Source: Paramacrobiotus metropolitanus
Taxonomy: Eukaryota > Tardigrada > Eutardigrada > Parachela > Macrobiotidae
NCBI RefSeq assembly: GCF_019649055.1
Contig: NW_026570222.1
Location: 2,170,001 to 2,234,000 of the forward strand
DNA: 64,000 bases
Direction of reading: 5' to 3'
Positions 15,939 to 29,200 of this stretch are shown here, piece after piece; position 1 is the stretch's first letter, and each line of letters begins with the position of its first letter. The translations under genes were made by a program, and so were the position numbers. Below the pieces are notes generated by a model. That model saw only the letters and a list, made by a program, of their open reading frames with translations. It searched no databases and was not told the DNA's origin.

Positions 15939-16469
15939 AAAAGCTTGAGAGATTTAGCAATACAATTAGAAAAGGATTAATTCATGGCAACACTTTTTCG
16001 CCAATATAAGCTAATGATTTTGTGTTAATTATCTGAGCTCGGCCAATTTTGATTTTGATTTGCACTTGGATAGCAATCATCTGGGCTTCAGGGATTGTCC
16101 GTAAATTACGTTTGCAGGTGGGTGGCAACTTAAAAAGGAATGCCGTCGAATTCCAGCCAATAATAGTTCTGTCCGACTCCAACCGTCCTGCGTCGAGGAC
16201 TACGTTAAAAGCTTTGGATTTCTGCAGCTGTTTATACAGACTACAAACCCCAAAAAGGTTTTTCAGAGTTTTGTTTTAAATGTTAACTTGTTAACTGTTA
16301 AGTATTTTTGAGTTCTGCAGTCTACGTAGCTTCTTTTAGCTCTGCGGAAATCGGATTGAATTTCATTTTTTTTTATCTTTTTTATTTTTAAACAGTTCAA
16401 GAAAGGCTATTGCAGAATTACCGATACTTCAAGTACGTGCGACAGTTGTTGTTATCGTGGGATACGGCG
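15939..16469. other. Divergent DKC1/AAMP promoter region
   Basis: A 531-bp spacer between the two start codons, transcribed in opposite directions. No TATA box stands out. There is a T-rich tract before the AAMP start. Confidence 0.5.
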
Positions 16470-19243
16470 ATGGCCGAGAACAGTGGAGTCAACACGCTAC
16501 CAGATGAGACAGAAAACCAAGACCTGGACGAACTCCACGAGGATGGAGAGTATTTGGAAGTAATCGATTTGGACGAGGCTCTTGGAGGTTTGGTACAACG
16601 CCGATACTTAGCCTTACTATTACATACTTATACGCCGATATACGCCGTAGCTCAAACTGCATTTATTGGGTGCCAATTTGGCACTGCTTGTCGATTCGGA
16701 GTGATAATTATAAACAAAATTTAATCAGTTACAAAATCATAAGATTATTAGTATTCTGAGTGCAGTATAGAAGTGTTTATCTTGTTATTAATATTATGGT
16801 ATGACTCCGTATGAAGTACATCGGCTGCATTTTGCACGATTTCATAAACGAATAATTACCTGTGGTCGAAATCAATTAAATGAGATTAATTTTAACCGCT
16901 TTTAAATAACGTTTGCACTTAATGACTTAAAACCGAAAGACTGGATGGATGGAAAACTGGATGTTTATCTGGGGCCTGATTAAAACCATAAGAACTTGTA
17001 AGGTGATGCATCTGTCGGTTGATTTAGTAAATTAACTCTGCAACTTTTCCCATTATGTAGACATTTATCGGTGTTTGTTTGCTTAATAAAAATTCGAATG
17101 CGAAAAAGGGTTTGAAAAATGTAAACGTGTCGATTTTTATTCCCTGAGAATCAGGCCCACCGCAGGATTAAAATCGTTATTTTATTAGTAATTACTGTGG
17201 CTTTACTTGCTGTATAGAAGACGAGCGAGAAGATCAGGATGAGACATGGATTTCGGACGAAGAGCTGGAAACGGATGAACCAGAGGAGGAAGTTATGAGG
17301 CCATCGTTCAACGGTATCGAAGGTGTACCCGTTGTGGCACCTGTACGCGTTTTTAAGGAACATCAAGGCACGTATATCAAAGTAAACTAAATAATACTCG
17401 CCCTTTAAGAAATATGCCCTTTAAGAATGCCCTTTAAGAAATGCCCGATTATGCCCTTTAAGAAATACTGTATATCAAATTTGGTTACGGTGTTTATCTT
17501 CGTGGTAAAACGTGTATCTGGCATCTAGGCTTTGCTCGTAGGTATCTTAGGTCATAACAGTTTCACGAGTGTCAAAATTTAAAAATGCTTAATTAAAATT
17601 TTCCTGCGCCGATGTCTAATATCTTGGAACAGCCTAACATTATTTAACTTTTACACCGGCACTTTGACTTTAAGTTTTAACTCCACGTTACAGCTGTATA
17701 CTCTTGTCAGTGCGGTAACGTATGAAGGAAATAGCTCTTGCGTCTCTGCTTAAAAAAGTCTCGTGATTCATGAATAGAGGTACAGTAAGTCGTCGAAAGT
17801 TTACCGCAGTTGTTTACCGAATCCTCACTGCAGGTTCTGTTTTCTGCCTCGCTGTGGACAGCTTGACAGGATCCACTGTTATTTCCGGTGGCGAAGATGA
17901 TAAAGCTTACATATGGAGTGCCGATTCTGGGCAGATCAAATCATGCAGCTCAGGTTCTGCTCGATTTCTGATAGTTATTTGTTTTGTTCCACTTGGTTTG
18001 TGATTAAGGAGATCTTTCTGCAGGTCATAAGGACTCGGTCGTGCAGGTGGGATTTTCACATGATTCCGTATTTGCGTTCTCGGCTGATATGAGCGGCTCT
18101 ATAAAAGTATGGCGTGTGGCAAATGGGGAAGAAACTTGGAGCACCGAAACATCTGATCTAAAGGTGTTGTAAAATTGTTCCATAGATTTGTTCATTGAGT
18201 TTTGCTCTCTTCGAAACACTGTTGTGCTTCTTTAAAGTTTGTGTCAGCAGTTTTGCATGCTGTATTGCAAAAGAAGCTGAGAGATTTTAGCAGCACATAA
18301 ATTTCCTGAGTATTTGTATTGTTGTGTGGTTGAAGGAGAATTTATACCATGGTAGTAAGATCGAAAATAAGGTTTTCGAAAGTTGTAATAAGGAGATTAC
18401 ATCTGTCACTGGGTGTGTATTTTAGTGGGCTAGATGGCATACAAAGACACATATTTTGTTTGCCGGAACAGAAGATGGGACGTTCTACATGTGGTTAGTG
18501 CCACATGGACAGTGCAAGGTGCAACAGGTTTCCGGAGCTATCACGGTTGCGGAATTGTTTCCCAACGGTAAACGATACCGTTTAGCAATCTTTGATGTAT
18601 CAGTTGTCTGTTTTACATTTACTGTGATTAGGTAAATGTGTTTGTGTTGGTCATGGAGAGGGCGCGCTGAGTGTGTTGGATTTGAAGGAATGGAGAATCA
18701 TGCATACTGTTCCAGGTACAACTATCACCGGAAAAGATCTGTGCTGATTTAGTAAATAAACTTGTAAATTGTGACTTTTACGCATCGCTGTTAGAAAGTA
18801 TGACACAATGCGTGCGTTCCAAAATTCAAGAGGAAGATTTGCCTGCTTATTGTGGTTGAGATTATATAATGTGAATAATTTCAGGATGACAGATTTGAAA
18901 ATCACCTTATTTCTATGGTCGCTTTCTGTTATGTTTTCTTATCTTTATTTTCCTACGTATTGCTTGGTGTTAGCAGTTTTTCGTTCATTGCTACAAGACA
19001 ATACTATTTTGCTAGGTCGAAGGGGAAACGAAGGGGAAATACTCTGTGCAGCTGTTAGCACGGATGGGAATTTAATTGCTTGTGGAAATTCTACCGGAAG
19101 TGCGCGCCTTATACAGTCCCAAACGGGAAGAGTACTGTATTGACACTGTTTATTAACGGTGGTGAAAGCATTCAAAAGATGGCTTGCGCTTATTTGTTGC
19201 CTCTAATGGTGGCTCTGTTTCAGTTTTCGATTATGCGAATTAA
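16470..19243 (+). CDS. AAMP: AAMP-like WD40 protein, apparently shortened
   Basis: Homologue of angio-associated migratory cell protein, a WD40 propeller protein that in yeast (Sqt1) chaperones ribosomal protein uL16. The start at 16470 is MAENSGVNTLPDE; an acidic N-terminus follows across two exons (LHEDGEYLEVIDLDEALGG, then DQDETWISDEELETDE). The WD repeats are clear: VISGGEDDKAYIWSADSG, DSVVQVGFSHDSVFAFSADM with SGSIKVWRV, ILFAGTEDGTFYMW, VCVGHGEGALSVLDLKEW and STDGNLIACGNSTGSARLIQ. A 37-nt intron (19132-19168) would join this to DGLRLFVASNGGSVSVFDYA and a stop at 19241-19243. That last piece aligns with the sixth repeat, so roughly the last 70-80 residues of the family are not found. Either the gene is truncated or the terminal exons were missed. 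Confidence 0.8.
17401..17465. repeat. Short tandem repeat in an AAMP intron
   Basis: The 11-mer CCCTTTAAGAA occurs at 17401, 17417, 17430 and 17454. Spacing is irregular, 13 to 24 bp. Each copy contains the palindrome TTTAAA or its core. It is intronic. Confidence 0.8.
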
Positions 19244-20294
19244 AGGGGTGTATAGTTTAGCAACGATTGATGCGAATGTATGTATGAAAAATCAAGATAT
19301 TATTCTTTCACCATTTTTTTGCCTCAGCGGCTGTCGCCTGCGATATTAGATTGATATACAATCTGTACCATAATATTACACTAAATACTGGATTTTACGT
19401 TAATTATATTTATATGACGTCGAGTGTCGACTGTATTTGTACATAAAGGATCCTGCGGTACCGTACTTATAATGAGTTGCATATTTAAAATTATCTGTTT
19501 GGGTTTGGAGCCAAAATTTAATAACACTAAAATTACCATAGTAAACATAAAAAAGGCGCAATAAACGCAAGATTTTTAAACGAATTCTGAAACTGAGCTT
19601 ATGCTTCTCCGAAAATCAGGCTAATTTTGTTCGGCGATCAGTACTCAAGATGTTGCGCGCCTAGGCCAGGCTGTACTTTTAACCGCGTAACCTTCTCTTT
19701 GACATTACCCGTCGCATTGGCCTGAAGTTTGGTAACGCACTAACTTTATGGAGTTTTGTTTTAAAAAACGTGTTTGTAATTAATTGCAGCTGGGTGAATT
19801 AGAACCCTGCAAAACAAAACCAATTTTATTTAGTCGTAAATTGAATCCAGCCCATCATTTCCCATTTTATTATTTGATTTGTGCTTGTAGTTACCAGTTA
19901 TGGAAGTTGATCGGGTTTTTGTGTTACGATAAAACCATAACGCCGTTAGAAGATCTTTTCTTCCGCTTGATTCAGGTTGAAACTGCCTGGCGCGTGGGTC
20001 CAAGCTTATCAGTTTTGAACTTCTTAATCTGTTGCCGTCTTTGCGCACACGAAAAGCTGTCGCGTTCTGAATGTGGTCTGGAACGAGTCTGTGTTGTCAC
20101 CAGAATAACGCACATGCTAAGGTACTCCGTGAACTAAAAGCATCAGGCTTTGTTGTAAAGTTTGTGCTCACGGAAAACCGCGGTTTGACTCAACCTGTTG
20201 CCTGCGCGAAATCCCCTTCTCTCGAGACACTGATGCGTAGTGTTTTATCTCAACCGCCAATTTTGTAGATTTCCAGACTACAACCCATTGATCC
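19244..20294. other. Spacer between AAMP and SMG1
   Basis: About 1.05 kb. An open frame at 20113-20268 follows a CACCAG acceptor-like site and reads partly protein-like (HAKVLRELKASGFVVKF). It ends 26 nt before the SMG1 start codon. It could be the last exon of an unrecognised small gene or chance; I could not connect it to an upstream exon. The SMG1 promoter and 5' UTR must overlap this region. Confidence 0.4.
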
Positions 20295-23200
20295 ATGAGT
20301 TCTAGAAGACCGGCAGCTGGTTGGCGCCGAGGATCTGGAACAAGCCGAAGCAGGAACTCGTACGCGTATCAAGACGAAGAATATGAAGGACCTGGAGGTC
20401 GCAGGTTTGTAATCTTGCCAGGGCTGTAGCAGTTTCGTTGCTAATCATCATCTGAGAAAAGCATGCAGGTGTGGTTCTGCTTGCAGAACGCCGTCGGGGC
20501 GGCCGGGGGCTGTCGCGGCTTCCGCAGTTCGGGGTGTGGTGTATGAGCACGACGAGGAAGAGTCTGCATACAGCAGCCGCAGGTAAGTAATATCATTACT
20601 GTAATAAACAGGTAACATGTCTTGATTTTGCCACGAAACCCGGTAATTATTTTTAGTTGGTATTAAAAATATTTTATGGGTTATGAATTTATTGAAAAAA
20701 TTCCTCTTTCCGGTTTGTATGTGATCAGGCACTTATTGTTTTAAATTTGAAAGATTTTTGTTTTATTCATAATAATTTTGGGAAGATCACATTTCGTGTT
20801 ATTGCATACCACAGATTGTCTTTAAAATCTAGGGAAACTAAATACCGACGCTTTGTCAATTAAAAATTCTAGCTTAAGTTATCACGTGGAAGCGTAATTT
20901 TTAACTGCAAATTGAGTGGCTTGGACCTCCTCCCAGTTGAAAAATTAGGTAGCCTTGCGCGCGCAATATTTTTAACATTGTTACGGCATGCGATTGAATT
21001 TTGTAGATCAAAAGGTTTTGACAGACCTGCTCGTTCAAGTATCCGCGGCAGTCGTGCTGCTGCCCGGGCTGCGCGCAGTGTTCGGGAGCCGTTTTTTGCT
21101 TCCGCTGGCGAGCGTCGCACCGCAGTGTCCACCGACGGAATTGGTAGTTCCTTAGTGCGGCACATCGCTGTTTATGATCGAGGTATGACTTTGTCGGCCG
21201 TGTTGTTGTCTTCAGTTGCAAGCCATTTATCTCTTTGAACTTGGCAGAAGCGGCAGCATGGCTTCGTACAGAAGAAGGATTATCGGTACACATTAACAGA
21301 ATCATTCGTGCTGTGGAGAGTTTGGAGGAGCGTTTACGCACCGAAAGCTACAATGGATATTCGGGCAATGTATGGGAGGCGGATGATCCCATAAGTAACG
21401 CTGTTAAGGAAAAATATCAGGAACTCCAATCCCGCTTGATGGAATTATTAAAAATTTTGGAAAAGCCTTCAGTTGCGGTCGTTGAGGAAATGTCGGACGG
21501 ATTTTATTTACTCCTCAGCGTCATGCATGTACTGCTCTTGAACAGGTATTACATGGCATACAAGTGCTACTTGTGTATTTTCCCGTTGCTCTACTGATAA
21601 TTCCTGAACTTCTTTTATCAGAGAGGTCCCAGAATTTTGCGAAGAAACAGTTGCCAATATTATGGCGGCGGGTGCTTTAATTGGAATGAATCATGGCGAT
21701 TCACAGTATGAAATTTTCAACTGAAATTAGCAATTCAGTAACGGCTTGAACATACTTTGTATTCTTTTACAGCATGGTTTTGACATGTACAACTGACCAT
21801 TTACGGGATTCTGAGACAGATTCGGTTTTGCTGGCATTTCAGTACGTCTTGTACAAGGTAAGTAATCCAGATCTAACTATGCGTTTTTCGGACAAGGATT
21901 TAACGTCCTCTGATTCTCTGATCAAATTAGGTATTAATTGTTAACTCTATTCTCCAGGTTATCGACGGTGACACAGATGGAACGAAGTTGTTTGGCACGG
22001 CTCATGTATATATTCGTTGTTTCATAAATATTTGAAGATACGAGCACGTTTAACATGCGCATTGTTTTCATCAGAAAGTTTTGGACGCTCAGATGGACAT
22101 TCTGGAGACAAGAGACGATGAAAATATTGCTGTTTCCGCTTTGAATATTATCGGGGCCATTTGTGTGCGCCATCCACAAGCCTTTAAGACGCGATTTTGG
22201 GTACGGCGTTAGGACTGGAACTTCTACCGAATCTTCAGTAAACATTGTTGCAGGATATTATGGATTTATTTTTCGGATGGTACGTGGATGCGATGCCTAC
22301 TGACCGCGTTTTTGAAGCTTGTGTCTTGGCTTTTGGACTGTTCAAGGAGAAGTTCAAGCAGGAAATTGATTGGGCTTTCAGCATGGCCAAACAGTTTACT
22401 GTGGACATGGAAGATGCGGTTGTTTCTGTATGTTTTGAAATATCAGTGCTGACTTATAACGAAATTTTCAGCGGTATGCATAAATCCCAACAATATTTTG
22501 CAGTACCAAAATGCCGGAAAGGATAAAACAGGCGCAACTCACCACCAAGCGGCTTTCTTGGCTTTGTTTCAGTAATTTGATCCAGTGATTTTTAAAATCA
22601 TCGATAAAGAATTTTGCTCATCGTTTACAGACTTTTCGCTCTGGTACATCACGCCGTGGCAGAGAGAATCCGGGGATCAGCTCGTATTCCTGTGGAAATC
22701 GAAACGCGACAAGCTGTCAAAGCTGTGAGCAATTCATTCGGAGTCGCTAACTTGGGCTGTTGCTTCATTTGTACTGTTTTCAGAATATGACCAGCATTTT
22801 CAAGGCTTTTAATCAGATTCTACAGGCTTCAAATCCGGGATTTGCTAAACTGGCAGAACGCGGTAAGGGATAGATCGGTCAGTGATATTTCAAAAGCTGC
22901 AGCGATGGAAATTTCTTGTAGTAAATCGCACTTTGATTGTGGTGATTACGGCGCTAGGAAGTGAGTGCACGACAATCAGCAGCTCCCTCATTTTGTATGC
23001 CCGGATGCTACAAACATCAACATTTCGTCTTCATTCTGCTTTGAAGATGCACGAGCCCTTGATCGATTCACTGTTCAGATTAGTGGCAACGGTATGTTGC
23101 GCAATGATTTTTTGAAAATCTTCCGGTGTGATCATTTTGGTGTGCACAGATTATTCGCTCCATTGGCGAACATTTTCCACGGGAAGCAGCAAAAGATCTT

Positions 23201-26200
23201 TTGGGTCCAGATTCGCTGCTGTTTGCTGCTGCACGATATCAGATTTTTGTGAGTAATTATTTTTTTAAAATTTTTTTGAAATATTTTTTTTTATTCATTA
23301 AAGTATCTGGAAAATAGCCCTTTAGTACGCGGAAACTAAGACGTTTTTGTTTTTAGGTTCCATCTTTACGAAGCGTGGTTGAAGCACTGATAACATACGC
23401 AGCCGCTCCTGTGAAAGATTTCGTTCTGCGGTAGACAATTTTGACGTTTCAAAAATATTTGGTATGGCGGGCATGCGGACAGTTTCTGATTAAATTTAGA
23501 TCTTTTGCTGCCGACTACCGCCGCACCATGATGATTCTTGTGGAAATTCACAAAGACCCAAACAGGATGGCCAGATTAAGGGCACCCATCAATGCATTGA
23601 CATCATTTCGAAAACCAGCCAGCGATAAGTTATTTGAACAAGATCGCAGTGTTTCTCCAACGGATCCATTAGCAAAAATGAAGAGCTTATGCGGAGAAAA
23701 CAAGGTTTTCTTCTCCCTGACGGGATGGAAGATGACGCTCCTCCAACGGATATTCCGGGCGTAACCAACATGGAAACAAGTGGACAAATTTATCGGGAGC
23801 GCGCAATGGTGCACTTGTTCCTAACTCAGTTATGTTTAGTTTTGGACCAACCGATTGATCAGGTTAGACAGGCTTTGATCCCATCTGTCGTAGTGCAAGC
23901 AGCATGCCCCTCTGCTCCAGTTTGTGCATAAGAAGAGGCGTTTCGTGTTTAGAGGCGTTTACTTGTGCTATATTGATGCCCGTGTCGCTCTGTTTTATTT
24001 TCACTCGCATTTTTCATCCTGAAACTTCACTGCCATTATGTAGGAATAATTCACGCTTACGCAAATTAATGTGCCTTGCATTTACAGGAATTTGTTGATG
24101 GATGTTACGCGGTTCTAATGAACGATATGGACGATAGTTGGATTGAAAGCTTTCCTGAAGTACTGATTGGACATATCCATGTCGCCAAAGCGTTGTGGCA
24201 GAAGTGAATATTTTGTGCGTCAGTGTAATATAGACAAGAGTGTATATGAGAATGTATTGCAGAAAATGTGCATCTCTGGTCGTTAAGGAATTGATGAAAA
24301 CCTCCCATACCCTGGTCAGCGTGTCGGCAGCGGATAAAGAATTTATTCGTGCTACTTTGCGTTTCTTGGACGGAATTATGGCAGGTGATCAAGCGGATAT
24401 CGTTTTGCCAATTATAATGGAATGGACGAACGATGCGTTGCGAACGCTTGTTGCCTTTAATGCTCCACTGAAAAGTTTGGAAATCGAAGTGGAGTACATC
24501 AAACTTGTTCACCATTTTATGCGTTTAAGTAAATATATACGGGTCTGATATATTTTATAAATTACAGACCTTTTCCGTATTATTGCAATCCTTTAGGCTG
24601 GGGTCCGTCTCCTCATGATAAGACTGCCGCAAAGTTTCTTTCGGATCTGTTCATAACTCACTGGGAGGTTCTGAAGTCTGTAATTCCTGACAGGTGAGAA
24701 ACGTTGTTTCGTGCCAAGTTCATTTTATGACATAATGTGTGCGTTGTGCATATCTTTCCATACAGCATGCTGGAAAAGATGTTCTTCATTTGTCAGCTGT
24801 CGTCAGTAGAAATGGCCAGTGTTGGAGAAACAATTCTCCAAAATTCATCGTTACAGAATGTTTTACGGTACAGACTTCTTTTTCTGTTGGTGAATTACCG
24901 AGCCTGTAGAATTTCATACTTTCGTATTTAATAAGGTGCACATATTTTCCTGCTGCTGAAAAATCCTCTGAAGAGATATTTCCGTCACGAAGTGATGTGA
25001 ATAAGTGGAAAAGTGTGATTTTTCAAAATACCAGTGTGGGAAACGCTGATCCAGTTCTTATTCGTGCACTCATGGAATTATTTATGGGATTGCGATTCGG
25101 AAAGCGGTACCTTCGTCTCATATTATGACTTGACTTAGATACAAAGCAGCACTACCTCTTTACAGAATGCATTCGGAAATACGCCAGTTAATCCCCGATA
25201 CATGGGAAGCCACTCTGTCGGAGGCGGTAAGTTATGGTTATCAGTATTTATCCTTTCAAAATGTTGCCGTCATCCATCTCTGTTTTTGGAAATATTTTCG
25301 TCGAACCGAAAACGATTTCGGATGTGCGAACTGTGTTTCCACAATTTTTTTCGGTCACACCGAAAAAATAGGAGGTTTAGTGTTTGATTTACTGCTGCGA
25401 CTATATTAGTAACTTATACATTTACACGCTAAAATTTGGACACATAAGCCGGAGAACTGCTGTCACGTACTGTGCACTGCTTTGTTTTTCGTCTTTTTTA
25501 CCTTTTGGCTCTTTTTGCAGGTTGCACACAGCGAAGATTTGGGGTATTATTACGTAATAAACCAAATTGCAAACAGTATATGTCATCAGAAAATGCCGGG
25601 AATCTTGTCCTCACTTGATAATGCCCTGAACTTCTTATCAGGTGAAAGAACAGACGCGTAAAACTTCGGATCTAGAGTTTGTGCCTTATTTTTGCGTATG
25701 TTTTGTTGTATGTAGTTCTGGCACAAGTGTATGCGCCAATAATTTTGGATCACAATAATTTTGTGCACAAATCGCTTTTGGAGCTGTATATCGGAATGAA
25801 AGACGTGGGACTCGATGTCGTGGATGAATGGGATGAGCTCAAACGAAATGCTGTAGAAAAGGCAGAAGATGGCAATGAAATCGACGTGCCCGTTCTTAAT
25901 ACTCAAAAGGCAGCAGAAAAGCGGCGAATTTATTCGAAGCTTGGCGGAATAACTGCTAATGATGTGACCGGTACTTCTATCTGGTGTCTGCCTTTACTCG
26001 ATTTTTTCATGCTTACATACCCTTGTACTCAGCTCCGAAATTATCGTGGTTGGACACACAAATTCAGCTGTACAACATTCTGCAGTTTGCGGAGGGTGTG
26101 GAAAAGAGCTTGGAACGGATGCTGTATGGCTCTGCACTTTTTGCCAGTGCTCTGAATGATGCAGACTGGACGGTAATATTGCATTTTTTTACTTGGTAAC

Positions 26201-29200
26201 TGCCAGGGACCAGAGGGTTATTTAAGTAGCTTTTTCCATTTATATGCCGCTACTTTATTGTATTGTTACTTATTGAACTCTGAGTGTGTTCGATTACAGA
26301 TACACATGAAGCTTGTCAAGGAACTGTATTCGTCAGAGAAGCACCTTGAACAGCATCAGACGACTTTAAAGACATTGCGAAACCATATGCTACGGATTTC
26401 CATGATTACTGAGGACGACTATTTGGTTGCTCGGTTAGGATATCCAGTTTTGGTTGCATGCATGCAGGATGGAATCGTCTCCGTAAGCACTGATTGTCGT
26501 TCGATAGTGTTTCCAGTCATCTTCTAAGCTAACCAGCAACATTCCAGGGGATTGATGTGGAGAAACTGGCGGTCACGCTCTTGTGGAGTTTATTGCGTTT
26601 GCAAAGCACGTATCTGGTGCGAAATCTGAGTGCCTTGAATGAAATGAGTGAAGTGGAAACTGGAGTGTCCCAGAAATGCTTTGATATAGCCAAATGCATG
26701 GTAGATCAAAGGTGAGCAGGGTTAGTGTGCGCGGAATAAGATGTTTTGTCTTTTGTTAGAGTCGTTTTAACTTTTTGCATTTCTAGTTTTGTACCGTCAT
26801 TTGATAATTAAGTTTGAAGAGTCATGTTTAGGCTTTTTTAAATTAAATTGGCAAAGGTCATAAATTCTTCAAAGGTATGATCATGCTCTCGCGGAGACTA
26901 ACGGAAAAGCGGTTGATGGATTAACGGATGACGCGTTTATTGATTTGGATTACTTGGAAAGCGAACTTCGAGCCGAATGTTTCGCAAAATTGAACAACTG
27001 GAAAGGCCTTTCAAACCTTGTGGATGAGTGTGATAGCATTGGTCCTCGAACCGAGCAGTGGAATTTGTTGTCCTCGTTAGTGCTAGCGCTCACTCGTTGT
27101 TCCCTTTCGCTTCTTTATTACGGTGCTCGTTTTGTTCTTGCAGGTTAAATAGTCCAGAATCATCTTTTACAGAAGAGACATTTAGCAACACCCTGGAGCA
27201 TATCAGACAGCTTTTAAACGGAGATAAGCTGTCCAGACTGAATGGATCGGAAATGGCTGCATATCTCGTTAGATCGGAGATACAGTATGAATATACGCTT
27301 TTTTAAAATTTTGTTGGAGAATTTCGTGTTATTTTGTTATTGAGAACTCATGATCGCTCTGTTTTCGCTGTTCTTTCAGAACCGATGTCACACAGGAGGC
27401 GCTTGACAGTTTGCGAGATTTGCAAAAATTGGAAATGATTCGGGGAATTCCAAAAATTTGTTCGCGAACTTCGATTCTTTTACATGCACTGGAAAGAACG
27501 AAAATGGTTTACGGGGCTGACGATTTGGTATGTCCGTTGAGCGCTTAAGATGGCAGTGGATGATTGGTTAAATTATGTGAAACCTTATCTTTAGGTTTCC
27601 AAATTTCCCCTGGCATCGAATCCTCCATTGGACATCAGAGGTCTGGATATATCCACTCAGCATACCGCTTGCCGTTGGCTGTGTGGCAGTCACCGGTTCG
27701 TTAAAAACTCCATGGAGATTGAAGCATGTATGTAAATTATGGAACCGTACAATTATGGAACTTACAATTACTTTTTTAAAGTAATTTTTTTACAATTACT
27801 TTTTTAAAGTAATTTTTTTATTAAAGTACCCATTCGGCTCGTTGCGCTCACAATCAGACGTACTGTAGCATCTGTCCTTTAGTCTGTATTTACTTGACTG
27901 AGAGAATAGACCACTCGTATTGTTCGTAGGTTGGGATCCGGAATTATTTCTCTCTGTGGTTAAATTTGGTCGGAAAACGGAAAACTCATCGTTGGTATAT
28001 GGATATTTGAAAGACTACTTTGGCACCAGTACCATTTCCGACGACGAAGACTCTTCCAGTGACAGCACACTCGACAAATTTGAAATGCTGAGTGTTACGT
28101 TAGCGAAACTACTTCTGAAAGCATCGGAGACAACCTCAAGCTTTCGGGACCTTAATCTCGTTCGAGAAGGCGTAAAGTTTCTGGTGGACTGCGGAGAATT
28201 CGGTGCTCGTAGCAGAGGAGTGGATGTGGCGCAGCACATCTGTCTGAGCGCTTTTCGCATCACCCAGGAGGCACCCGATACGGCGGGCCATTGTTTGGTA
28301 GAAGTTGCGAAGACTTTACAGGGCATTGGCGATCTTCATCGCTCCGCCATCGGATTTGCCGAAGATGAGGCGTACAGAGTGCAGAAATCAGTGGGAGATG
28401 CAACGGCAATTATTCGCTTTCATATGGATGCGATGTACACTGACGCCGGTTTTGCCCGTAAGGAGACTTTTGCTTTCCGGTTGTCTTTACCACTATCTGG
28501 AAAACATTGTTAATTTCGACTGTAGCGGGAATGTTCGTCGAAAACCCATCATTCAGCGGATTCATGACTCCCAGTGAAATTACTTCCGGTCTCTTGGCCG
28601 AATTGGCGTACATGGCCCATTGTATGGAAGGAATGTATACAAAGCCGGCCATTCTCTTCGGAAATTGGTGTTATCAGCAAGCTTACAGAATGCTCACCTC
28701 GCTGTCAAAGTGAGTACGAGTATTCTTACCGGTTTAATCATTCTTACATTCGAAATCGACTGCGTTAGACTTGGTGACTTTGTTTTCCAGGTTTCACCGA
28801 ATTTTCTCTTTTTCCTTGTTTAATTTAAATGGTTTGCTTTTTGTCTAGAATGCTTCCCGAAGACATTGTTACCTCTCTTAATGCTTCATTGCCAGATGTG
28901 GTAAGCTTCGCCTCTTGTTTTATCTGGTTTCGACACCAAAAATTTCTGTTTTAGGACTTGTCGCACTTGAGCCCCGGCATCATTTCCCACATTGTGCAGC
29001 GCTATATGGACAATCTCCCCTTGAGAGTTGGTCGTCAGACTATCAGGGCTGTGGTAGACGTACGTATCGTAACTTTCATTTGTAGGGTTATGGCTGATCA
29101 GATATATATCTTATGAAATATTTCGCTGCCCTTAAACAGATTTTGAAGGAAGTCCAGGAATCCGTTGAAGTAATGGCTGAACGGGTGGCTGCTGATGAGG

